The translations under genes and the position numbers were made by a program. The notes beneath the pieces were generated by a model, which was not told the origin of the DNA, made no database searches, and saw nothing but the letters and a program-made list of their open reading frames with translations. Below, piece by piece: positions 24,138-38,700 of a DNA stretch of 64,000 bases. Each line of letters opens with the position of its first letter. Positions within the stretch are counted from its first letter, which is position 1. This DNA comes from Blastomussa wellsi (lineage: Eukaryota > Cnidaria > Anthozoa > Scleractinia > Plerogyridae): contig OX393561.1 in assembly GCA_947652115.1 (NCBI GenBank), forward strand, positions 1,989,318-2,053,317, given 5' to 3'.

Positions 24138-26853
24138 TAGTTGTCGCTTGCCACGGGCTGCCACGTGTACAAGCTACACCTAACACGTGATATTACGTGC
24201 ACGTCACGAATGCCATGACGTAACCTTGCATACATTTTTTGTAGCATATGCAAACCTTTATAGGAGGTTCAGGTCTGGTCGATTCGCTTTGCTATAAAAT
24301 GATAACCAAATCTTCCATTCTTTAGAATTGTGGGTGGAAGCAGAATACTTGGATCTCACTTATTCATTATTCTTTTCGTTATTTTCCGAGTTATTCATCA
24401 TTCGTTATTCAATTTTTCTCGATATTCATAATTCCGGACTTTTAGCTTAAAGAGCAACTTAAAGGTTGCATCAGCTTTGCATTCACAAGATTGGCCATTC
24501 CCACGCAATACCCGCCAAAGATCAGCACCTTTTAAGATCCTGAAACAGTGCTGTCGTAAAACTGTTTCGATGTAGAGGCCTACAAATGCATGAAGACCTT
24601 ACAAAACCAGATAATCTTGAAATTGTTTACCGGTAATATAAGAAATTTTCACCTAAAGATTATACATTCTAAAGAAAGGTTTCCATAAAGTGCAATTGTC
24701 CAAAACAGCGTAATACGCATTTTTAAATTTGTGCTACTACCATGGTCTGCAATACCTAGACAAAAAGAAACGAAATCGGGCGAAGAATGCAGGGTTTCAA
24801 TATTTTTTGAAATACGCGGCTACCGATATAGAATGGGCGGCTGTGACGACAAAAGGGGGCGTAATTATATTTCGATCTGGTCCTTCAGTTATGCATTTTT
24901 TACTAATGGATGGTCTTTAACTTGATTTTGGCCAATCAATTGATAGCTCTTATCAGGGGTTTCAATAAATTTTGTAACATGCAGCTACCGATAGTAGAAT
25001 AAGCCCCCTTTCTCCTAGAGGGGTCTATAGGGGTCCCCCCAGAAAATTTTTAAACCTAGATCAAGAAGCTCGGAAATGCAATTTCCAGCACTCTGGGCAT
25101 CACAAAGACGGCGGTAAGAAGCTTTATAAATTTCGCGTGACTGTGATTATAGTAAGAAGTTTAGTCATGACAAACAATATTTGTCTCCTCTTGAACGTGA
25201 GGGCAGGTCGTGGGAAGACCATAAATGAAAGCGCGCTTTTTTCTTTTTTGTGAAAGCTTGTCCATCAAAACAGAGGCAAAGTTGAGTAGGCCCTTGTCGG
25301 TTTTAATGTTCTCGTCGTTCTTGTAGCCAAATTGGCATTCATGACTTTAAGAGCATGAGTTTTTTCATCAAAGCATGAATTACAACAATCTTAGTTCAAA
25401 GTTACTTCAACACAATATCGGTTTCTCTAACCCTTGATTGCCCGAACTCTCGATAACTCAAACCAAACGTCATTTCTCTCTAAATCAAACGCGGCAAGCC
25501 TTTACACCCGAATTCTCGAAACACTTTTCGTTTCTTTTAGAGGTTCGAAGAAAACGGGATCCACTGAACATGGAATCTTGCTGGAAGAATGAGCTAGAAT
25601 ATTGGTACTCCTATCAGAAAACTCTGCTTGGCATGTCTGGAACAAACGTAAAAAAAATACGGTTATATAAACATATCAACAGTGAAAAAAAAATAAGCGA
25701 ATTGTTTCCTTGATCACACGCCGTTACTTAAACTTTTAATTGGGATTTATGATATGTATAAGTAGTGAAATTCCAAATACAAATAACAACTGAACATAGC
25801 CCCTTCCTTGTACAATAAAGTCAATAAAGCACAGGTCGAAAATCACTATCTGTTCCGATATTGATATATAGGGGTCACACTAGATGGATATTTGAGAGGA
25901 AGGAAATGCTTTAATCATTTCCCAAGTAGCCTGTGGTTGTTAAACAAAACAAATGTGATATTGGAAAGTATATTTTTGGCGTATTCCAAGAAAAACCATC
26001 ACGCAAATAAAGTCCTCGATATGCGAGCACAGTAAGCACACATACAGTGACCAACGAGTTTGTCTTCTTCGTTCTGTTAGCAAGTTATTTCTATTTCTTT
26101 CTAATCAGATTGCAAGAATCTCACCCTTACAATAATACCTCTTTTTGTCTTGAAATTGAAAAGTAGCCTAGTTTGCCGATTCCGAGAAACGAGTCACCAT
26201 GATAGTGCCGCATTACAGATCAGCAATTTGAGAAACAAGGAAATTCCTGTGATTTACACAGTCACTTGCGATCAAATTCACGGATATGTTGGAATATGAC
26301 TACTTCCTGGAAAGATGACGCTGTCTGTTCCGATATCGCTATAAAGAGGTCATACATTGAATGGATATCTGGTAGTATCTGAAGCAAGGAAGCGCTTCAC
26401 ATTCATTTATTAACTAACTTGAGGGGTCAAGGATTTGCGTGTTTCTTTTCCAAGTAAAACCTTTTGAGCGTGACCGCACTTTCAGATTTGGTCCTCCGTC
26501 AATCATTCGTGTATCCTGGATGCCAGAGAGGACGTTTGCGGCGAAGCCGCGATCGTGAGCGCCAAAAAACACTTATGTAGTTTTTTCCTTACCGCACGAA
26601 TGATTAAAAATAGAGCCCACAATGGGTACATGTGTTTTCTGGTAAAGCGTAACATGGACAATTAAAGTGACGGATGAATGAAAAGTTTCTATGAATTGAA
26701 GGAATCTAGTTGCAACGATCAGTCCTCTACAATGTATGGTTATAGTAAACGCTAAAGAGTCGTTGCAGAGTACATTGTTGAGATATAAAAGCACACTGGA
26801 ATATCAAAAACAAAAACAAGGGAATTACCAGCAGTAAGTAAGCCAAGCTCTAG

Positions 26854-27010
26854 TATAACAATATAATTTGGTTTTATCAACTGGGTTGATAATGTGAATT
26901 GGCCACCGTAAAGAGATTCAAGAGCTGACGTTTCGAGCTTTAGCCCTTCGTCGGAGCGAATCAAGGAATTGTGGGTCGTGTGTGGTTTATATGCAGAAAG
27001 ATGGATTGGT
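26854..27010. mobile_element. Partial MITE related to 55710-55977
   Basis: The left end TATAACAATATAATTTGG, then GACGTTTCGAGCTTTAGCCC and TTCGTCGGAGCGAATCAAGG, matches the complete copy in PCNA intron 5. The right terminal repeat is missing. Confidence 0.65.
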
Positions 27011-27148
27011 TGGTGCCTGGTAACGTGAAAACAACGGAATAAATTAGTTGAATGAAAAGAGTTCTAGAGTTGTGCGGCTTTCCGTGCTTCCTTGGTGAAG
27101 GGAAAGGCCGCAGACCAGTGTGTTTTACAATTCTCATGTTCTTATTTA

Positions 27149-27357
27149 CATAGGCGCACGGGCACCTTCGGACTTTGGGGGGCTGTAACCTCCATGCACG
27201 AAAAATTACACAATCTTCGAATGCGTTAGCATTAAACCGGTATGCAACCGCCCAAAAATTGCTACTGCTTTTGCCCGAATCCTGAGCGTTCTGCCCGAAA
27301 AATGTCGAAAATTTTCGAAACTGGGGCGACTTCAGCCCCCCGGCTCGTATGCCTATG
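27149..27357. mobile_element. Possible MITE with CATAGGC ends
   Basis: The left end CATAGGCGCACGGGC and the right end (reverse complement) CATAGGCATACGAGCC are both followed by a GGGGGGCTG block. The repeats are imperfect. Confidence 0.4.
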
Positions 27358-28814
27358 CTTATTTAATTGCTGAGACCCGGGAAGTGAGGGGGATTCCTAC
27401 CCTTGGGCTATGCTGGCATTATCCGCGGTATATAGGGTATGGCCTTGGGTGTCCGACCTTGCATGGTTCTTAAATGAGGTCTCATTCAATTTGCTTCTTT
27501 TGGCATTGTTCCCGGTGTGATCCTGAGTTAGGTACCTAAATTGCATTAGTTAAAATTACAGAACGCGTGACTGAACGAAGCGCACAAACTCATAAAGAAA
27601 AACAGGGACCGAAAACGTTAAAATGAAACCTTCAAACCTATCCAAACGTCGAAGGCGGGTACCCAACACAAACGCAAGGTGCCTAGCCTCGAAAAACTGA
27701 AATACTCAACCTTCTCATAAATGCAAGCAAAGCACGCAAACCTAAGGAAACGAAAAGGAGTTCTGTTTTTTTTTTGGGGGGGGGGGGTGGGGTGTTGGGG
27801 GTGGGGGTAGAGGGAGAAGCCTTGGAGACTCACAAACAAAATACAAGAACGCATCAAGAAATACACTACCCGACTACACGCCAGGGGACTACGCTATAAA
27901 AATGACGGAGGTGCTCGTCGTACCTTCTAGGGGGTAACATTGATGAGCCAAGAAATGACAGGAGCTGTGTGTGACTCCGCTGGTTTTCATTTGAAGTTTA
28001 CATTTATGTGGTACCTTTCATTGCTGAAAGTTTTTGGCGGCCACGCCCAGTAATCGAGATTCTAGAACCTTTTAGGGGTTCTTTTCAAAATTTCAGACGA
28101 GCGTCCCAGTCATTTTCATAGGTGAGTCTCTTTCTGGGTCTACAGAAAGACAACGTAGTTGACTTTGAGACACTTTATATTAACATTCCCCACGAAAAAA
28201 GCCTTTTCTCGTGTCATCCATCAGGGAGAGGACGTCTAGTTGAAATACGTATATAAAAAAAGGACGAAAAAGAAAACGAAAAAAATCGATTCTCATAGCA
28301 TCCTAAATAAAAGCCCATTATTATCAATATACGCGGCCAAATTGAAATCCGGCGTCGTCAAAACAGGCGCTCTGCAGGCCGCTTTTGCATTAACGGCCCT
28401 GAAGCTGATTGGTTCATGCTCCAGCAAAATTCGAAGTACGGGTTTCACGCTAAACAAATAGTTTTGAGAAAGAAAAATCAGTCTTGGTCATAAATGGGAA
28501 AAATGTAGATAAAAACGTTGGACTAATTTAAACTTGAAGATAGGCTAGAAGCAAAAGTACAAGACGGAGAAGCAAAGAAAACACGTGTAATGTATTTTCT
28601 AACACATGTAATTCAGCGGTAAAGGTGCGAGTTGTGTTTTAAAATATTAATTAATTAAGAGAGAAACTTCTTGCCGTCTTTACGAGAAGCGAGACATCGT
28701 TCACTTGATTCATACGAACGCGCAAAATTTAATAGCTCGGCTGAAGTACTGCGGAAAATTTAAACCGAAGTTCCACTGGAAAATGTAAGTTCGTTAGATA
28801 TTACGAATGCCCGG

Positions 28815-29397
28815 CATGCCGGGCACGGTCTAAAATGGACTAAATGCCCGGCAGTCGGAATTTCCACAGATTTTCCATTGAAAGGCTCTTTCAAACTTCT
28901 TGAAATCAAAGTATTAGATCTTTCTTTAGAAATGTAGAGCGATTACAAAAATTATGTTCGTTTTCTAGTTGGCGAAATATGCGAACTTGGGCATACAAAA
29001 AAAATTGCTACGTACTCGACACTTAGAAATTGTGGCTTACACCGGCAGTTAGAAATATTCGCCGAACAGCCTCGCTGAAATCTGTTGAGAATATCCGATG
29101 ATTGTGGTTTCGGATGAATTCCCCGAGCTTGGGCATACCACAAAATCGCCAGTTTCTCGACAAAGCAGGCGGTTTTTGTGGGGGAATGCTTCGAAAACAG
29201 CGATCACGAAAGACCGCCGCCATTTTCAGCGTGCGAACACTGGGGAGAGGAAAAAAGAGAGGGGTGTGGGGTAGGGTGGAGGTGATCGCTGTTTTCGAAG
29301 CATTCCCCCCACAAAAACCGCCTGCTTTGCAGGCTAAACATTTCGGGCTGCCGGGCACGGTCTCAAATAGAAATGCCCGCCAGTCAGGAATATTAAC
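28815..29397. repeat. Nested direct and inverted duplications
   Basis: GCCGGGCACGGTCT..AAATGCCCG..CAGTC occurs as a direct pair at 28815-28866 and 29348-29397. GAACTTGGGCATAC-type text is paired at 28981-29018 and 29125-29162. Between them, 29163-29208 and 29281-29327 form a 46-bp inverted repeat (GCAGGCGGTTTTTGTGGGGG). Confidence 0.65.
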
Positions 29398-30244
29398 AGA
29401 ATTCAGACAATGTGATTACTTATAGCCACCTTCCTTTGTATTTCACGTTGTTGGAGAATGTTCAGAACAACCTGTTTTTCACGCTTAGTCAGTTTTACCA
29501 CGTGGAATTTCTGCACCGGAAAAAATTCATTAACAGTATTCTGTCCAAGTAATGGGACAAAGAGATTTGAAACACAAATTTTCTTGCCTAACCCCCCTCC
29601 TTGGACACTTGTAGTAAAGCCTTGTTTAAGCCCAGCTGACTCACAGTATGAAGTGACTAGAAGTATCGCTACTCCCCCTGGGTCGGTGGGTGGGATGCTA
29701 TTCCCACCCCAACAATTCGCTGGTATCAAGAAAGTGCTTGAATCATTATGTACCAGTCAAATCGGAGCTTCAGCATGCCCCTAGCATTTGATGCCTTTGC
29801 CTTCTCAAGGGGGTGGGAATCAATGGTGGATCCAGGGGGAGGGTCGGCGGGGGGGGGGGTCAGGACCCCCCTTCTCTAACCGAATTTTTTGTTTCTCACT
29901 AATCTTTTGACGATGACATTCTCGCATCTACAGTATCGCTTATTATCACTCAACTGAGTCAAAGTTTGGACCCCCCTATCAAAAAAGCCTGGATCCGACC
30001 CTGGGAAAAAGGTAATGTTAGTCTTCCTAACAGCAAAGGTGCGGCTGCCATGGGTTCAGGGAAATCTGAAGACGCCAACTAAAGGGAAATTTTTGGTTGC
30101 CATAACAACAATAAACTTTATCTATTGTCATCTAAACCAAAAAGCAAGAATGTCAGAAATCTACTTGAAAGCCCGTTAGTTGGCTTACGACAAGGCTTAC
30201 AGATGAATCAAAAACGTAAATCATGCCAGCTACAGTAATAATTG

Positions 30245-30880
30245 CTGCCGATAGGCAGCCTTCATATTCTTGAAGCCATCAAGAAATTTTGGTTCGATGG
30301 TTCGACCCATCGTTCGCATTAAGAAACGACCAATCAGAAATCCCGTTATATGGTGCAGTCTAGTCAATCAGCAGCTGGTCAATGGGTATGGTCAGCAGAA
30401 AATCGCATGTGCTCGCAGCAAGTTATAAATAGAGTTGATCAGAGTCAAGGTTTCGCTATTTACAGGTGAGTTTTGGCACTTTTTGCTGATCTATTATGAT
30501 TACTTCTATTCGAGGAAGCCTTCATCAAGGTCATGAAGCTTTCAGCGAGCATTTTAGAGGCCAACAGTGTGCATTTATGTCACTTGCAGCTTTGCTTTTC
30601 AATTGATGATCGAATTCGGTTGATTTATGGACACGAACAAGTATTGATGACACCTTATGTCATGGAGATCGCATGTATTTACATGCACTAACCAATAAAA
30701 TGGTACCCAATGCCAATAGTCTTTCAATAGAGGAGTTGCCGGAGGTGGCAACCTCGAAGAACAATGTTGAGTACCGTTTAAACTATAGCCTAACATTGTT
30801 AGACGAAATAAATAGTCTATTACATGTTGCATTACACAGTGTCACTGTCACTAATTCTTCTAAGGATCAGTTCATGTAGT
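30245..30880 (+). pseudogene. Decayed OTU/USP-like protease-domain repeat, copy 2
   Basis: The leader block contains AGTTATAAATAG (TATA-like, about 30420-30432) and a donor CTATTTACAG then GTGAGTTTTG. A stretch with SIRGSLHQGHEAF, a GQQC motif and [15 protein letters not shown] follows. The Q-G..G-x-Q-C arrangement keeps the candidate catalytic Cys that copy 1 lacks. The frame is broken by a TGA after LLFN. It is clearly homologous in DNA to 13990-14560. Confidence 0.45.
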
Positions 30881-31398
30881 AACTGTTGTTACACCACAGT
30901 GACTGTTGTTACACCAAGTATTTAGTTTATTTCCACGTTGCGCTAGGCAGACAAAAGAAAGTGTCACTAATCGTTCTAAGAATCAGTTAAAAAGCCCTTA
31001 TTATTACACGTTGCGTTAGACAGTGTTATTCGTTACACCTTCAATTTTCGTTAACCAATATATTTCTTTTCCACTTTTTGCAATTACTACAAGCATAATC
31101 CCAACAAAAGCTTACTCAAAGAACATACATGTAACCATGTCAATTTGCAAATAATTTGCAAGTTATATTTTTGTTGAAATTCTCATTGTCGTATTTGCAT
31201 TCAAAAACACCTTTAACGGCAGCACTCACTTCTCAATGAGAACTGCTAGTTCTAATAATAATTCTCGTCTGGCTCTTGGGGTAGGTAAAACACAAAGCAC
31301 AACGGGAAAAGGTGAACAAAGCAAAATTTAAAGCGATAAAAATTGCCTGATGACCTCGATGCAAGAAGCACTAAACACTTCATATCAATGGTATATTT

Positions 31399-31404
31399 TT
31401 TATT
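31399..31404 (-). promoter_or_regulatory. Polyadenylation signal of RPS14
   Basis: AATAAA on the minus strand, about 30 nt past the RPS14 stop codon. Confidence 0.6.
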
Positions 31405-31432
31405 GTTTTACTGGTTGTTACAGGCACAAAAT

Positions 31433-35437
<4,005 letters not shown>

Positions 35438-35755
35438 ACTATGGATATTTATAGAAAAATAATGACACGACTGCGTTGATGAATCATAAAATATTTATTT
35501 CAACTCTTTCGAGAAATGGATGGATCAATATTAAGGACAGGATTGAAGAGATTATAGCACAAATTTATTTCTACGAACCTGAAGGCTGTGCAGAAAGTTC
35601 GAAGAGAAAGGGTCCATGGTGCTTTGCGTGACAAATAGATGACGCGCATACCCTTCGGGAAAAACCGCACGGGCTCGATCTCGAAATTCGAGAAAGAAAG
35701 GAATTCCCTCCCGTTTGCTTCCGTTTTTGAAACGTTTCGAGAATTTTTAGTCAGT
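35438..35755. promoter_or_regulatory. Divergent RPS14/ATAD1 promoter interval
   Basis: Only 318 bp separate the RPS14 start codon (minus) from the ATAD1 start codon (plus). The interval contains the probable RPS14 leader exon and 140-bp leader intron. That leaves about 140 bp to serve both promoters. No TATA box is evident on the ATAD1 side. Confidence 0.7.
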
Positions 35756-38700
35756 ATGCCAGATAATCGGGCTAGGTACATAGCTACATTACTACAGGCT
35801 GTTATCCTTGGTGCTGTAACTTATTATGGTGTAAAATGGTTGGTAGACGCCATGGATCCAACAAAGAAGAGTCGCTTGCGTGCGCAGAAACAGGTTTGTG
35901 TGCATTATACTGTAGCTGTCCAAAGCCGGCGAACTGTTGAACAAGGAAAATGATCTGTAAGTGAAGTATTGTAGCAGTAAGATAGAGCCAGGATCATGCC
36001 GGAAGCCATGGCCGAAGAGATGCCACCAAATGAAAGAGGTTACATGTAGAAAAAGAATGCCAAGACATATTATTTCGATGTCATCGAGGCAAAATTGGTG
36101 CAGGAACTGGCTGGGGAAGGCTCGGCTAAAACTGGAGCCCCCCAGAAGAACATATGGTAGTACCACTTAGGTTTGCTGGATCAAATGGTCTTAAAAACTG
36201 TAAAAGTGCTTCTGATCTGCACACGCCTGAAACAAAATCTTAGGGAATATGTTATAACTGTATTTCCTGTGTAGAGACACAACGGCGTACATGCTTGTCT
36301 CTGATTCACAACTTGTGTAAATATATTATAGTCTGGGGGCATCTGTAGGAATGCTTTTAGCTTGGTAGCACACTCCTATGCTTAGTTCAAGTCGATGTAC
36401 TGACCAATGCGCATGCCAGTGCAGATCCAATATTGGCAAACCATCAATCTTATGCATACAAGTCAATTTCTCATGCCTGATTGACAAATCATGTGATCAT
36501 GAATCCATTAAATTATGTAAATAAGTTCAATTCAAATAAAGAAATGAAAATTACCATCGAGCAAATAAAAATGATGATGATTAGAGCAGAATGCTCCCCA
36601 GAACCACTTGTCCCTCTTAGGCGGCTGGGCCTGTGCACGAGGAACAAGTGGCTCTGGGGACACATGATGATTCGCTGAAATCAAACAAAGGGAGTCCAAT
36701 CACATTGGCCATTTTAAACATGCTAATAGCAAAGGGAGTTTGAAACGGCTGATGTGATTGGCCTCCCTTTGTTTGCACTTGCGGTCGTTGCCATGGAGCG
36801 CTGTATATTGGACATTCGGACGTGGATGCTTGCGGATAAGCTTAAACTTAATGATGATAAAACTGAGTTTATGCTGATTGGTACCAAACAGCAACTTTCT
36901 AAAGTAAATATAGGAAGCATTGACGTTGCTCCTGTCACTGTGGCAAGAAATTTAGGGACATGGTTCAATTCTAATCTGAATCTCCAGGAACAGATCCACA
37001 AAATTTGCAAATCTGGGTTTTTCCATTTATATAATATTCGGCGTATACGAAAGTATCTTTCCCAGGAATCTGCAAACTGAAAAAGACTTTAGGGGATCGT
37101 GCTTTTTCATCTGCGGCCCCTAATTTGTGGAACAATCTGCCCCTTCATATTCGCCTTGAGGAGAATTTTGAACGTTTTAAATCTTTACTTAAAACGCATC
37201 TTTTTAGACTAGCTTTTGATTTGTAATGTTTTATTTAGTTTTTAGCATTATCTAGTTTTAGCCTTAATTATAATGCTCTTTTCATTTTTTTAATTACTTT
37301 AAATATTTAAGTATTAGTTGTTACGCGCTTTTGATCATATTTGCATGGAAAGGGTGCGTTATAAATCTTTAATTATTATTATAATTATTATTGTTCCTCG
37401 TGTACAGTCGCAGCCGGCTAAGAGGGGGCAAGCGGCTCTGGGGACGAGAATGAATGCTGTAATAAGATAGGAACCTGGATGCCAAATGTAGTTTGCATAG
37501 TAGGGGCCTGGTGCGAGTCATTTGTACCACGTTATCGTTATGTGTTCTCGTCATAGATAGGAATTTATCAATTTCACAGGGATATTACTACAGAATGACA
37601 AGAACACAACAAGAACAATGTGGTATGAATGACTCGTACCAGGCCCCTATCGGGCAAATCACATTTAGCGTCCAGTTCCTATCTTATTACAGCATTCTGC
37701 TCTAATGATGATGACGATGATAAGGATGATGATTGTGATGATGAATTTACTTTTTTATATTTTAGGCCCAGCAACTATTAAAGAAAATTGGTATTGAAGG
37801 AACCAAGGTAAATAACTGTCAATTATATTTATGCAAGGTTCCATAATGTTTGGGTTTGAAAATACATACATGTAAGAAAGAATTTTTCTTGCTTTACACT
37901 CATTTTAGGTGAAATAGATTAGTAAACAGTTATGATTGGTTGCTGAAGTACAACCCAGAAAGTAATCCGGAAAGTCCACCAAATCGGATTTGCTATTGAA
38001 ACCTTGTTCATTTTATCTGTATAATCTACAGGGCACACACACAATAAAACTGGAACCAGGAATTCCTGTTGCATTTCATATTCCACTCGATTTGGCTGAG
38101 CTTGTTTGGTTCAGATGTAACTTGTTTTTTTCTTTGTTCATGTTTAGTCCACATGCGAACGAAATCATGGGTACCCCATAATAAAAAATATTCATTGCAG
38201 ACCCTAGAGAAGAAAGACTCGCAGTGCATTGTGATTATAATTATTCCTTTAATTATAATCATTAAATATGCCTTCACTGAGTGACAAAAGTGTTGATGCA
38301 TTGTCATTTTAAGCCTCATTTTTTTTTATTACAGTCTCATTTTACTCCTTGTCCCCACATCTAACCCCCCTGCCCCTATCAATTTTGCAGTTTGCTTCTC
38401 AGAGTCCTTCACTGGAATCATACAACATTGGCTGGGGGGAAAGCAAGGGGTTCATTAAGGGCCGGCCAGCTGTGAATGAGACTTAGCCTTGACTTTGCCC
38501 GGCTGTTTTTGTCTTCTCTACATGTACTTAATTTCTTTTGTAAGAAAATATAAAAATGCCGGCTGAAAAACCCTACTGACCTCCTGCACAAAAACTTATT
38601 GAAACCCCTGGGAAGGGGGTATTTAGGCAGAGTGCAAACAAGAGAAAAGGATGTTAAAATTAATATGCCTTGAAAACTGCAACTCAAATCAATGTGTCAA

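Larger units (their letters stand above)
21105..31398. other. Gene-poor intergenic region between the MAM gene and RPS14
   Basis: I find no exon series with splice sites and family motifs here. The content is inverted-repeat elements (23324, 23930, 26854, 27149, 29163), local duplications (25848/26324, 28815/29348), a G/C-rich run at 27766-27800, and the protease-like repeat at 30245-30880. Open stretches such as 28240-28461, 29403-29729 and 29458-29784 lack recognisable domains. Confidence 0.5.

Noticed and set aside
29403..29784. Overlapping 108-codon frames on opposite strands
   Set aside because: Both are open over the same bases, neither shows a domain or splice context, and the region borders repeats.
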